Shown here: one piece after another, positions 43,827 through 52,660 of the stretch | Layout of the letters: the number at the start of each line of letters is the position of its first letter | How positions within the stretch are numbered: position 1 is the first letter of the stretch | From: Aminobacterium colombiense DSM 12261 | GTDB taxonomy: Bacteria > Synergistota > Synergistia > Synergistales > Aminobacteriaceae | Length of the DNA stretch: 64,000 nt | NCBI RefSeq assembly: GCF_000025885.1 | Contig: NC_014011.1 | Span: 1,550,001 to 1,614,000, forward strand | Reading direction: 5' to 3' | The notes under the pieces: generated by a model | Database searches by the model: none | Seen by the model: only the letters and a program-made list of their open reading frames with translations | What the model was told of the DNA's origin: nothing | Position numbers and translations under genes: made by a program

Positions 43827-44657
43827 TTAGCGGGCGTTGGGGAAAAAGAGCGGTTTCCCAAGCAGCGTAAAGTCTCCAATTTTTTTCTGGACTTCAGGGG
43901 AAACGATCCAGTCTATGAACTCAAGGGCCAGATCATATTTGACATTTTCACAGCGCATGGGGTTTACAGCAATGACGCTATACTGATTTCTAAGTACGGC
44001 ATCTCCTTCTACGAGGATGGCGAAGGGGGAGTTTTCCTTGTTCACATCTTCGTATTTAATAAAGGTCCCCCGGTCAGTCATGGTATAGGCATTTCGTTCT
44101 GCCGCTATATTAATGGTGTTAATCATCCCCTGGCCAGTCTGGATATACCACGATTCCTTATCGGGGGCCAGCCCCGCGCCTTTCCAAAGATCCATCTCCA
44201 TTATGTGGGTACCAGACTTGTCTCCTCGGCTTGCAAAAGGCGTTTCGGAGCTTGCAATCTTATTCAGGGCTTCTACTGCTTCCAACCCTTTGATTTTGGC
44301 GGGGTCAGCTTTAGGGCCGATGATGATGAAATCATTGTACATAGTTTCCCGTCGGTTCACTCCGTAACCATCTGAAACATACTTTTTTTCGGTGTCTGGA
44401 GCATGAACAAGCAAAACGTCCACATCGCCATTCTTACCAAGTTCAAGCGCCTTTCCAGTGCCAACAGCAACCCACTGCAGTTCTATTCCTGTTTCTGCTT
44501 TGAAAAGAGGAGCTAAATAATCGAGCAATCCCGTGTTGTCAGTACTGGTTGTTGTAGCCATCCTCAAAACTTGAGCATCTGCCCAGACAGCAGAGCATGA
44601 AAAAATAATTAGCGAGGCCAAAAACAACGCCATTAATCTTTTTCGCGGAATACCCAT
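43827..44657 (-). CDS. tupA: tungstate-binding protein
   Basis: Extracytoplasmic substrate-binding protein of 276 aa with a signal peptide (MGIPRKRLMALFLASLIIF..., cleaved near VWADA). The mature N-terminus contains ATTTSTDNTGLLDYL, the TTTS oxyanion-binding signature of TupA-type tungstate receptors, followed by GTGKALELGKNGDVDVLLVHAP. The family binds tungstate with much higher affinity than molybdate. It is the first gene of tupABC; an inverted repeat lies in its promoter region. Confidence 0.92.
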   Translation of the reverse strand: MGIPRKRLMALFLASLIIFSCSAVWADAQVLRMATTTSTDNTGLLDYLAPLFKAETGIELQWVAVGTGKALELGKNGDVDVLLVHAPDTEKKYVSDGYGVNRRETMYNDFIIIGPKADPAKIKGLEAVEALNKIASSETPFASRGDKSGTHIMEMDLWKGAGLAPDKESWYIQTGQGMINTINIAAERNAYTMTDRGTFIKYEDVNKENSPFAILVEGDAVLRNQYSVIAVNPMRCENVKYDLALEFIDWIVSPEVQKKIGDFTLLGKPLFFPNAR

Positions 44658-44674
44658 TACAATCCTGCCCCCTT

Positions 44675-44715
44675 GTTATTTCTCTATTAAATTTAATTAT
44701 TTTTATAGAAATAAC
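44675..44715. promoter_or_regulatory. inverted repeat upstream of tupA, possible operator
   Basis: Perfect 9-bp arms GTTATTTCT (44675-44683) and AGAAATAAC (44707-44715) separated by 23 nt of AT-rich sequence, 18 nt upstream of the tupA start. Candidate site for a metal-oxyanion-responsive regulator; no regulator gene is adjacent. Confidence 0.4.
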
Positions 44716-44790
44716 TCCGTTAAAACACCATACCACAATCCATTTTGAAACTCAATGTTAAGGATTTTAATGTTAAATTAAAAAGAATGA

Positions 44791-46170
44791 CTACGCCTGA
44801 TTCAGTTCTCCCTCAGGTTCCTCTCTAAGCATGAACCGATCGAGATCTCTGAACTCACGACGCAACAAAAAAGAAGCCAGGATCCCTCCTCCTACATCAG
44901 AAATGGGAAATGCCAGCCACACCCCATCAGTTCCCATCATAGGCGGAAGCAAAAGAATGGGGGGAATAAAGAAAAGGACATGCCTTAGCACATTGAGAAA
45001 CAGACTCTGACGTCCCAGGCCCAGAGCCTGAAAAGTATAGGAAGCAACTATGGAAATTCCCGCAAAGACAACGCAGCTGTAAGAGATCATCAAACCTCTC
45101 GCCGCAAGTTTTATCAATTCAGGACTTGTAGTGTTAAAGATCATGACAAGAGGTTCTGCGAAAAAATATACCATGATAAAACTTAACGCAAAGAAGGATA
45201 AAGCCCCAAAGAGAGCCCATTTGATCGTGGCCTTCACCCGCTCTATCTGTTTCGCGCCAAAATTATAACCAATAATGGGCTGGGCTCCTTCTCCTATGCC
45301 AAGTACCGGAAGAAAAAAGAGAGAGTCAAGACTAAAAAATATACCAAGAGCAGATATGGCTATTTCCCCACCATAGATTTTCAGCGTCTGATTTAAAACT
45401 CCCAAAATAAAAGTAAAGCCCGCCTCGAGAATAAAAGGCGCCGTTCCTATTGAAATAATGCGTTTTATCACGTTTTTACGGAAACGCAAATGTATAAACC
45501 GAATTCGCAATGATCCTTTTTTTCTTGCAAAAAAAGAAACAGCCCAAAGTGCCGCGATGAGTTGAGCAACAATCGTGGCAAAAGCCGCTCCCTCAAGACC
45601 CATGTCAAATACAAGGATCATGACGGCATCGAGAACAATATTGATGCCTGCGCCTAAGAGAAGAGTCATCATGGCAAAACGGGGAGCGCCTTCTGCCCGG
45701 ATAAAATAATTAAAACCAAAGCTGAAGAGTGAAAAAGGGATTCCCATAATGATAATCCGTAAATATTTCCGAGCGTGGGGCAATAAAAGGTCGGTGGCTC
45801 CGCCAAGGCGCAAAATCTCATCGAGGAAAAGCCAGCCTAATAAGAAACCCACAATACTGGCAATGGCGAGAAGGGCAATGGCGTTGCCCAAAACTATTTC
45901 AGCCCGCCGCCTCTTTTTTTCTCCAAGAGAAATTGAAATAAGGGCGGAAGACCCCACTCCTATGAGCAACCCCACCGCAATCACTGCTACCATAAAGGGG
46001 AAGGCCACCCCTATGGAGGCTATGCCTGTGGGACCCACAGCATGGCCGACGAATATGCGGTCTACTATATTATAGAGGGCATTTGCCAAAAGTCCTGTAA
46101 TGGCCGGCCCTGAAAAATGAAAAAGAAGACGGGGGATTGAATCCTCCCCCATCCTTTTTGCTCTTTCCAT
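44791..46170 (-). CDS. MATE family efflux transporter
   Basis: A 459-aa membrane protein with about 12 hydrophobic segments in two repeated halves, of the MATE family (Na+- or H+-driven multidrug and toxin export). Blocks include AITGLLANALYNIVDRIFVGHAVG near the N-terminus and FNYFIRAEGAPRFAM in the first half; the second half begins at about residue 235. AGGAGG lies five bases before the ATG. It is about 40 nt from pckA on the same strand. The substrate is unknown. Confidence 0.92.
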   Translation of the reverse strand: MERAKRMGEDSIPRLLFHFSGPAITGLLANALYNIVDRIFVGHAVGPTGIASIGVAFPFMVAVIAVGLLIGVGSSALISISLGEKKRRRAEIVLGNAIALLAIASIVGFLLGWLFLDEILRLGGATDLLLPHARKYLRIIIMGIPFSLFSFGFNYFIRAEGAPRFAMMTLLLGAGINIVLDAVMILVFDMGLEGAAFATIVAQLIAALWAVSFFARKKGSLRIRFIHLRFRKNVIKRIISIGTAPFILEAGFTFILGVLNQTLKIYGGEIAISALGIFFSLDSLFFLPVLGIGEGAQPIIGYNFGAKQIERVKATIKWALFGALSFFALSFIMVYFFAEPLVMIFNTTSPELIKLAARGLMISYSCVVFAGISIVASYTFQALGLGRQSLFLNVLRHVLFFIPPILLLPPMMGTDGVWLAFPISDVGGGILASFLLRREFRDLDRFMLREEPEGELNQA

Positions 46171-46213
46171 CTTGTCCTCCTACCCAACTGATAAAAACAG
46201 GGGCCTCCGTCGA

Positions 46214-47875
46214 TCAAGCTTCTCCCGGATATCCCAGTTCCCTTGTCATTCTCTGCAAAGCCTCAAGAGCTTCCCGGGGGAGCTTATCTACCCCTCCACG
46301 CTCCGATTCCCTTGATTTTACAAAAGCAACCCTGTCTTTTATGCGGGCAGTAATTTCTTTTTTATACTGAACATCATCAAGGTGGAGGGGAAAATCTTCC
46401 ATTTCCATCACTTCTACCGCACTCAAGGCTCCTAAAGGCCTGAAAGAAACTCGCCCTTCTACAATAGATTCTAATATAGAAAGGGTATGACGGGGCTGCA
46501 CTTTCTTTCCCATAAAATCTCCTGTATTCAAGATATAACAATCCACTCCACTTTCAAGCAGAGTCTTAAAGCGGCCGTAATCAACCCCTAAGGGATAGGT
46601 TCTGAAGGGGTTTGCATAGGGCTCAAACACTAGAGCGTTCGGATCAACACCAGGGGCAAGGCGCTCTGCCGTTGTTCTGCGAGTGGCTAATGTGGCCCCC
46701 ATAGCGGCTCCCAGCACAGGATCAGTAATTTTGAGCACAGGGGGCATAGTAGGATCTTTCATGAGCCAGAATATAGCATCTATCGGTTCGTCAATCCGAT
46801 CTACTCTTGTTGGAGACCATAATTTTGACTTGATAGCCCTCCCGTTGCCATTTCTAAGATCTTCAGTTACGGCATAGACCAAGCCGCTCTCCTTACGAAC
46901 CGCACCGCAATTCTGAAGGGTAACTATAAACTTGTTATCCTCGCAATCCATTGGATAATCCTGTACTTTATCAAAATAAGAAGGTTCCAGGGCGATAGAA
47001 TATCGCTCTTTCAGGTTAATGACAAAGGCATCGTCATGAAGCACTGTTATATCATAGCGATTTTCGTGGCGTGCATGGGTAATAGTGGACTTCCCTGACC
47101 CTGATAATCCAAAGACAGCTGCTACAAAAGAACGGTCTCCAGAAAGATTATACCGTTTCAATCCGCCATGGCAGGAAGCGAAACCGTTGCGGACAGCTGT
47201 TCCCCATGCCAGCGTGAGGGTTCCCTTTTTTAACTCGCCAAAATAGCGCATCCCTAAGATGGCCGCGCAATTATGTTCTGGGTCGAAAAGGGCAAGTCCT
47301 AGAGGATGATCAGGATGCTTCCAATCAGGATCAGCCAGGATATAAATATCCCCATCAAGATAGGCATGGGATTCCTTATACATTTCACTATAAATCTTAT
47401 TTATATACTGGAAGTTGAGGATCCAGTTATAGAGCAAATTCTCATGACCTTCAGGAATGAGCAGATGAGCTCGAACCATAAAATCTTTTTCAAGCCCTAT
47501 AACAGCTTCCGCTGCATAGAGATTCCTGTATCGGGTATGATATACCGCTTCTCGAAGTTTAGCCGCATATTCATCCAGAGACACTTCTGGGTCGCCAAGG
47601 ATACGCCTGGCAGCGGCGCATCGCCCTACCACAGCTCCATCATTGAAAAGAAGGACGTTGCACCCTTTAGAAAGCCCCTGCCACTCAGGTTCATACACTG
47701 GCATGCCTGTCAGTTCGATAGTCCCGACACTTCTTTTAGCCAGCTCATAGGCCTCACGAGGTGTTGTTACATGGAGTACGTTATTGCTCAAAAATGCCGT
47801 TTCTATAGTGGTTCTAATTCTGGAAGATATCTTTCCAAAAGTTTCTTTATCGGTGTAGTTTCCTACAGTAGCCAT
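46214..47875 (-). CDS. pckA: phosphoenolpyruvate carboxykinase (ATP)
   Basis: A 553-aa ATP-dependent PEP carboxykinase, interconverting oxaloacetate + ATP and PEP + CO2 + ADP. The phosphate loop FGLSGSGKST is near residue 265, followed by kinase-2-like LHDDAFVI. AWGTAVRNGFASCHGG and the ENRYDITVLH region match PEPCK blocks. It is slightly longer and more divergent than the E. coli enzyme (540 aa). In an amino-acid fermenter it may run either toward gluconeogenesis or toward oxaloacetate. The ribosome-binding site is AAGGGG. Confidence 0.88.
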   Translation of the reverse strand: MATVGNYTDKETFGKISSRIRTTIETAFLSNNVLHVTTPREAYELAKRSVGTIELTGMPVYEPEWQGLSKGCNVLLFNDGAVVGRCAAARRILGDPEVSLDEYAAKLREAVYHTRYRNLYAAEAVIGLEKDFMVRAHLLIPEGHENLLYNWILNFQYINKIYSEMYKESHAYLDGDIYILADPDWKHPDHPLGLALFDPEHNCAAILGMRYFGELKKGTLTLAWGTAVRNGFASCHGGLKRYNLSGDRSFVAAVFGLSGSGKSTITHARHENRYDITVLHDDAFVINLKERYSIALEPSYFDKVQDYPMDCEDNKFIVTLQNCGAVRKESGLVYAVTEDLRNGNGRAIKSKLWSPTRVDRIDEPIDAIFWLMKDPTMPPVLKITDPVLGAAMGATLATRRTTAERLAPGVDPNALVFEPYANPFRTYPLGVDYGRFKTLLESGVDCYILNTGDFMGKKVQPRHTLSILESIVEGRVSFRPLGALSAVEVMEMEDFPLHLDDVQYKKEITARIKDRVAFVKSRESERGGVDKLPREALEALQRMTRELGYPGEA

Positions 47876-47974
47876 ATAAACACCCCTTAGTAGTAAAGGT
47901 TTTTCCCATCTTACAATATGCGTACGATTCCGGCCAGAAGAGAAAATGAAAAAAATAAAAAAACAATAGCCAAA

Positions 47975-48020
47975 ACCCTACATATAGAGTTATAATATTT
48001 TTAACAACCCCATATAGCCT
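47975..48020 (+). promoter_or_regulatory. pair of NrdR-box-like sites upstream of nrdD
   Basis: ACCCTACATATAGAGT (47975-47990) matches about 13 of 16 positions of the NrdR box (ACACTATATATAGTGT-like), and a weaker copy (CAACCCCATATAGCCT, 48005-48020) follows 30 bp later, just upstream of the -35 box. NrdR represses ribonucleotide reductase operons through paired boxes about three helical turns apart. Confidence 0.45.
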
Positions 48021-48030
48021 ATATTTCCGT

Positions 48031-48059
48031 TTGGCTTTTTCTATGAAGGGCGGTATAAT
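48031..48059 (+). promoter_or_regulatory. promoter of the nrdD operon
   Basis: TTGGCT (48031-48036) and TATAAT (48054-48059) with a 17-nt spacer, 42 nt before the nrdD start codon. Confidence 0.85.
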
Positions 48060-48101
48060 CTGAGCCCGAGTATTACCTAAAACATTAAGGAGGCCGCCAA
48101 A

Positions 48102-50138
48102 GTGATACGTCGCATACGAAAAAGAGATGGCCATGAAGTCCCCTTTGACGAATCCAAGATCACAACGGCTGTAATGAAAGCGGCAAAAGCTGTTGATCAC
48201 CAGAACCCTATGGAAGTAGGGCAAGAAATAACTCGCCAAATTGTATCCCTTCTTGAAATTTTTTACAAAGAAGAAGGGGTGCCCACAGTAGAACAAGTAC
48301 AGGACCTGGTAGAAAAAATCCTCATAGAGAAGGGTTATGCCTCTATTGCCAAGGCATATATCCTCTATCGGGAGCAGCATGCCAAAATGAGAGACACCAA
48401 AAAACTTCTTGGCAGCGCCGCTGATATGATCAACAAATATCTTGAAAAGCTAGATTGGAAAGTGAACGAGAACAGCAATATGAGCTACTCTCTCCAAGGG
48501 CTCAACAATTATATTGCTTCTGAATTAACAGCTCAATACTGGCTTCAGGAAATATATTCCCCAAGGGTGAGGGAGCGCCATATTTCAGGAGATCTGCATA
48601 TTCACGATCTGAGCAATCTTTCTGTATACTGCTGCGGATGGGATCTGTATGACCTTCTTGTCAGCGGTTTCACCGGCGTTCAGACAAAAATGAGCAGCAA
48701 ACCTGCTAAACACTTTAGAAGCCTGTTAGGGCAAATCGTTAATTTTTTCTATACTATGCAGGGAGAATCTGCCGGGGCTCAGGCCTTTTCTAACTTTGAC
48801 ACCTATCTGGCGCCGTTTATCTATTACGATGATCTGACGTATCGAGATGTGAAACAGGCTCTGCAAGAGTTCATCTTCAATCTCAATGTCCCTACGCGAG
48901 TTGGATTCCAAACTCCCTTTACAAATATCACCATGGACCTTATTCCGCCCAAAATCCTGGAAGGCCTGCCGGCAATAGTGGGAGGCAAGGCTATGAATAA
49001 GGCCTACGGCGAATTCCAGAAGGAAATGGATATGCTGAACAGGGCTTTTGCAGAGGTGATGCTTGAAGGGGATGCCACGGGAAAAGTTTTTCCTTTCCCC
49101 ATTCCAACGTACAATATTACTCGAGATTTCCATTGGGATAACGATGTTCTCAACACTGTGTGGGATATGACTGCACGTTACGGCATTCCCTATTTCTCGA
49201 ACTTTGTCAATTCCGATATGAGCCCTGACGACGCCCGTTCCATGTGCTGCCGATTGCGCCTTGACAACAGGGAGTTACGTAAAAGAGGCGGTGGCCTTTT
49301 TGGGTCGAACCCTATGACCGGCTCAATAGGGGTAGTAACCCTCAATATGCCTCGAACCGGCTATCTTTCGAAAAATGAAGATGACTTTATAGAACGTACC
49401 TTTGAACTTATGGATATAGCTAAAGAAAGCCTCGAAATAAAAAGAAAAGTGCTTGAGCGTCTCACTGAAGCGAATTTATACCCTTACTCTAAATTTTACC
49501 TTCGCTCCATAAAAGAAGAAACTGGAACATACTGGAACAACCATTTCAATACCGTTGGCATTAATGGAATGAATGAAGCACTGCTGAACTTTATGGGGAA
49601 AACCATTGCGGATCCGGAAGGGATGTTTTTTGCCACCCGTGTCATGACCGCTATGAGACAGCGGCTTTCAGACTTCCAGGAAGAAACGGGGAATCTTTAC
49701 AATCTGGAAGCCACTCCAGCGGAAGGGACCAGCTACCGCTTTGCCCGTCTCGATAAAGAACGCTATGGAAACAGTATCTATGCAGCAAACGAAGAGAACG
49801 TAAGGCAATTAGGGGCTGACCCCTACTATACTAATTCCAGTCAATTACCAGTGGGATATACAGATGATATTTTTGAAGCCCTGGAACTCCAGGATAAACT
49901 TCAGACTCTTTATACCGGCGGAACCGTCTTTCACGGATTTCTAGGGGAAAGTATGCCGAGTGGGGAAAGCACCAAACGTTTAGTGAAAAGAATTGCTGAA
50001 AATTTTCATCTACCTTATTTCACTATCACACCAACCTTTAGCGTATGCCCAATCCACGGGTATATACCGGGGGCCCACGAATACTGTCCCTACTGTGATG
50101 CTGAAAAAGGATATATGGAAGAAGTGAAATCGCTGTGA
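48102..50138 (+). CDS. nrdD: anaerobic ribonucleoside-triphosphate reductase, catalytic part lacking the glycyl-radical tail
   Basis: Class III ribonucleotide reductase large chain, 678 aa, GTG start eight bases after AAGGAGG. An ATP-cone (about 1-92) is followed by the ten-stranded barrel with the thiyl cysteine in SMCCRLRLD (Cys382/383) and the QLPVGYTDDIFEAL and LYTGGTVFHGFLGE blocks. The zinc site is CPIHGY...CPYC (Cys649, His652, Cys662, Cys665). The chain then ends after 13 more residues, with no R-V-x-G-Y glycyl-radical motif. That segment is encoded separately at 50857-51012. nrdG overlaps the stop codon (GTGA), so this is not a simple frameshift. Confidence 0.96.
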   Translation: MIRRIRKRDGHEVPFDESKITTAVMKAAKAVDHQNPMEVGQEITRQIVSLLEIFYKEEGVPTVEQVQDLVEKILIEKGYASIAKAYILYREQHAKMRDTKKLLGSAADMINKYLEKLDWKVNENSNMSYSLQGLNNYIASELTAQYWLQEIYSPRVRERHISGDLHIHDLSNLSVYCCGWDLYDLLVSGFTGVQTKMSSKPAKHFRSLLGQIVNFFYTMQGESAGAQAFSNFDTYLAPFIYYDDLTYRDVKQALQEFIFNLNVPTRVGFQTPFTNITMDLIPPKILEGLPAIVGGKAMNKAYGEFQKEMDMLNRAFAEVMLEGDATGKVFPFPIPTYNITRDFHWDNDVLNTVWDMTARYGIPYFSNFVNSDMSPDDARSMCCRLRLDNRELRKRGGGLFGSNPMTGSIGVVTLNMPRTGYLSKNEDDFIERTFELMDIAKESLEIKRKVLERLTEANLYPYSKFYLRSIKEETGTYWNNHFNTVGINGMNEALLNFMGKTIADPEGMFFATRVMTAMRQRLSDFQEETGNLYNLEATPAEGTSYRFARLDKERYGNSIYAANEENVRQLGADPYYTNSSQLPVGYTDDIFEALELQDKLQTLYTGGTVFHGFLGESMPSGESTKRLVKRIAENFHLPYFTITPTFSVCPIHGYIPGAHEYCPYCDAEKGYMEEVKSL

Positions 50139-50824
50139 TTCTTGCAGGGATCGTTCCATCGAGCCTCATTGATTATCCCGAAAAGATTGCTGCCGTCGTT
50201 TTCACCAAAGGGTGTAACTTTCGGTGCCCTTATTGCCAGAACCCAGAGCTCGTTGAGGGAGGGGAAATAAATTTCCTCTCAGAAGAAGGCTTTTTTAATT
50301 TTCTTGAAAGAAGGATCGGGCTGCTTGACGGCGTTGTTATCACTGGAGGAGAACCTACCTTGCAGCCAGATCTTTTGCCTTTCATCGAAAAAGTGAAAAA
50401 TATGGGGTTTCTCGTCAAGCTTGATACAAATGGCAGCGACCCCAAGGGACTTCAATCGTTTATTGGAAAAGACCTCGTGGATTATGTAGCTATGGATGTC
50501 AAAGCATCGCCAGAAGAATATCCTGTAACAGCAGGATATGGCGGTTCCATTGAACCAATACTTCAATCCATCGAAATACTGAAAAAGACCTCTGTGGCAA
50601 TGGAATTTCGTACTACTGTGGTTCCTGGTCTTACCGACGAAGAAGAGATGGAAAAGATTGCAAGAATGATAGAAGGGGCAAGGGTTTACTACATTCAGAA
50701 TTTCAGGTCTTACAGAACCCTATCTGAAGAGTTCTCAAAAGAAAGAAGCTTCTCTCTTCATGAACTGAGTCGATTCAAGAAAATAGCAGAAAAATATGTA
50801 GCTTTTGTAGGAGTCAGAAACTAG
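50135..50824 (+). CDS. nrdG: anaerobic ribonucleotide reductase-activating protein (radical SAM)
   Basis: Radical SAM activase, 229 aa, that abstracts a hydrogen from the glycine of class III ribonucleotide reductase. The N-terminal motif C27-NFR-C31-PY-C34 binds the [4Fe-4S] cluster; GVVITGGEPTLQPDL is the SAM-contacting GGE region. It belongs to the longer NrdG type with LIDYPEKIAAVVFTKGCNF. The GTG start overlaps the nrdD stop by 3 nt. In this operon its target glycine lies not on NrdD but on the small peptide encoded 32 nt downstream. Confidence 0.95.
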   Translation: MILAGIVPSSLIDYPEKIAAVVFTKGCNFRCPYCQNPELVEGGEINFLSEEGFFNFLERRIGLLDGVVITGGEPTLQPDLLPFIEKVKNMGFLVKLDTNGSDPKGLQSFIGKDLVDYVAMDVKASPEEYPVTAGYGGSIEPILQSIEILKKTSVAMEFRTTVVPGLTDEEEMEKIARMIEGARVYYIQNFRSYRTLSEEFSKERSFSLHELSRFKKIAEKYVAFVGVRN

Positions 50825-50856
50825 AAAGCGTCTTACCCTTTTAAAGGAGGCTGTAA

Positions 50857-51012
50857 ATGATGAGTGAAGAAAAACGGACTAAATGTGAAGTATACTCGCG
50901 GGTTGTGGGTTTTTTAACCCCAATATCACAATGGAATAAAGGAAAAAGAGAGGAATTCAAAGATAGAAAGACCTTCGACACCCTCCTCAAAAAAGATGAG
51001 ATTACCGTTTAA
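50857..51012 (+). CDS. separate glycyl-radical domain of anaerobic ribonucleotide reductase (NrdD C-terminal peptide)
   Basis: A 51-aa protein with an ideal ribosome-binding site (AAAGGAGG, six bases from ATG). Residues 10-40 carry CEVYSRVVGFL, QWNKGK and REEFKDRKTF, matching the C-terminal end of full-length NrdD proteins, where the motif is usually (T)EVYSRVVGY...NW/QWN-GK-EEF-DRK-F. Gly18 is the predicted radical site. The upstream NrdD lacks exactly this part. The peptide presumably docks in the NrdD barrel and is activated by NrdG, as GrcA/YfiD does for pyruvate formate-lyase. A terminator begins at its stop codon, so it is the last gene of nrdD-nrdG. Confidence 0.9.
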   Translation: MMSEEKRTKCEVYSRVVGFLTPISQWNKGKREEFKDRKTFDTLLKKDEITV

Positions 51013-51034
51013 GCCGCCATATGGCGGCTTTTTT
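51011..51034 (+). terminator. intrinsic terminator of the nrdD operon
   Basis: A perfect 20-bp palindrome (AAGCCGCCATATGGCGGCTT) that overlaps the stop codon of the glycyl-radical peptide gene, followed by TTTT. It confirms the operon's end. Confidence 0.93.
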
Positions 51035-51121
51035 ACATCCCCATTCTTGAACCTATTAAAATCGTGTTACAATAATATTGTCTTTTAAAAAATATTTCCC
51101 ACCAGAAGTGGAGGGGACATG

Positions 51122-52660
51122 ATGCCGTCGCTATGGATTTCCCGCCTTACCAAAACCTTCGGAACACTCAGAGCGGTCGATGATTTCTCTTTAGAAATTG
51201 CCAGTGGCACTGTCCATTCTCTTGTTGGCGAAAACGGAGCGGGGAAATCGACTGTAGTGAAATGCGTCTATGGACTTTACAGTCCCACTGCAGGAAAGTT
51301 CAAGATCGATAATAAAATCCTCACTATAAAAACCCCGCGAGACGCAATGAAATATGGAATTGGAATGGTCCATCAGCACTTTATGCTTGTTCCGTCCCTC
51401 CCTGTCTATAAGAACGTAGTTCTTGGAGATGAACCCACCACCAGGGGGCTTATCTTCAATCACCATGGCGCAATAGAGGCCGTAAGACACCTTTCTGCTC
51501 AATACGGGCTAAATATAGATCCTCTCGCCCCCGTCCACTCATTGCCAGTGGGAATACAGCAGCGTGTGGAAATACTGAAACTTCTTTACAGAAAAGCTGA
51601 AATTCTCATTTTTGACGAGCCCACTGCCGTTCTTTCTCCCCGAGAGATAGAAGGGCTTTTTTCTATTATCAGAGAGTTTCGCAAGGCGGGGAAAACGATT
51701 ATTTTCATTGCACACAACCTCAACGAAGTGCTCGCTGTTTCCGATGTTATTACCGTTATGAGAAAGGGGAAACATATTGCGACCCTCCCTCGCTCAGAGG
51801 CCACTTCCGAGGAACTTGCCTCTCTTATGGTAGGCCGCAGCGTCCATATACCGGTACTTGAAGAAACTCCTTCCAGGGAGCTCAAGCCTTTTTTAGAAAT
51901 GACCCGTTTGACCGTCTCCGGGGACAGGGGCAAGGATGTGGTCAAAAACCTCACCCTTACTGTCCATAGAGGGGAAATTGTTGGAATTGCGGGCATTACT
52001 GGAAATGGGCAAAGTGAGCTGGAAGAAGCTATTTCCGGTCTTCGGTTTGTAAAAGAGGGACAACTCTTAATGGGCAAACGGGACATAACACATTTACCAC
52101 CTCTAAAACGGCGGAAACTTGGACTTGCCTATATCCCGGAAGATCGCATAAAGACAGGGCTTGCCCCCCTCGCTTCCTTAAAAGACAACGCCCTTTTAGG
52201 CTATCAATACAAACCGCCCTTCTTAAAAAGGAACTTCTTTCAAAACTTTCGATCCATCAGAGAATTCGCCCTTCATCTTATGGAACGCTATAACATTATG
52301 GCGGCAAGTGAAAATATACAGGCAGGAACTCTCTCCGGCGGGAATATGCAACGCCTTGTAATGGCAAGGGAACTTGAACAGCAGCCGGATTTCCTCCTCG
52401 TATCCCAACCGACCAGAGGAGTGGATATTGGGGGTATCTCCTTTATCCATGACAGACTTCTCTCCTTAAGAAGAGCTGGGAAAGCCATTCTGATGATCTC
52501 TGCGGATCTCGACGAAATCCTTTCTCTCAGCGACAGAATAGCAGTTATGAACAGGGGAGAGATCGTAGCCGTTCTGCCCCGCAAAGAAGCCTCCCGCAAC
52601 CTTGTCGGACGCCTTATGCTGGAGGGTTCCTTTGTCCGCGGAAAGGAGGCGTCATCATGA
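51122..52660 (+). CDS. nucleoside-type ABC transporter, double ATP-binding protein
   Basis: A 512-aa protein with two ABC domains (about 1-245 and 255-505), as in RbsA- and BmpC/NupO-type ATPases. Domain 1 has GENGAGKST, IQQRVEILKLL (degenerate signature) and ILIFDEPTAVL; domain 2 has GITGNGQSEL, TLSGGNMQRLVMAREL and LLVSQPTRGVDIGG. Placement with two permeases and a BMP-family receptor points to nucleoside import. The ATG at 51122 lies seven bases after GGAGG; another ATG lies directly before it. Confidence 0.92.
   Translation: MPSLWISRLTKTFGTLRAVDDFSLEIASGTVHSLVGENGAGKSTVVKCVYGLYSPTAGKFKIDNKILTIKTPRDAMKYGIGMVHQHFMLVPSLPVYKNVVLGDEPTTRGLIFNHHGAIEAVRHLSAQYGLNIDPLAPVHSLPVGIQQRVEILKLLYRKAEILIFDEPTAVLSPREIEGLFSIIREFRKAGKTIIFIAHNLNEVLAVSDVITVMRKGKHIATLPRSEATSEELASLMVGRSVHIPVLEETPSRELKPFLEMTRLTVSGDRGKDVVKNLTLTVHRGEIVGIAGITGNGQSELEEAISGLRFVKEGQLLMGKRDITHLPPLKRRKLGLAYIPEDRIKTGLAPLASLKDNALLGYQYKPPFLKRNFFQNFRSIREFALHLMERYNIMAASENIQAGTLSGGNMQRLVMARELEQQPDFLLVSQPTRGVDIGGISFIHDRLLSLRRAGKAILMISADLDEILSLSDRIAVMNRGEIVAVLPRKEASRNLVGRLMLEGSFVRGKEASS

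Noticed and set aside
50030-50138. The short NrdD C-terminus as a simple frameshift or sequencing error
   Set aside because: No frame near 50,138 encodes the missing tail; nrdG begins at the stop codon; and the tail is found intact about 700 nt downstream with its own ribosome-binding site and terminator.
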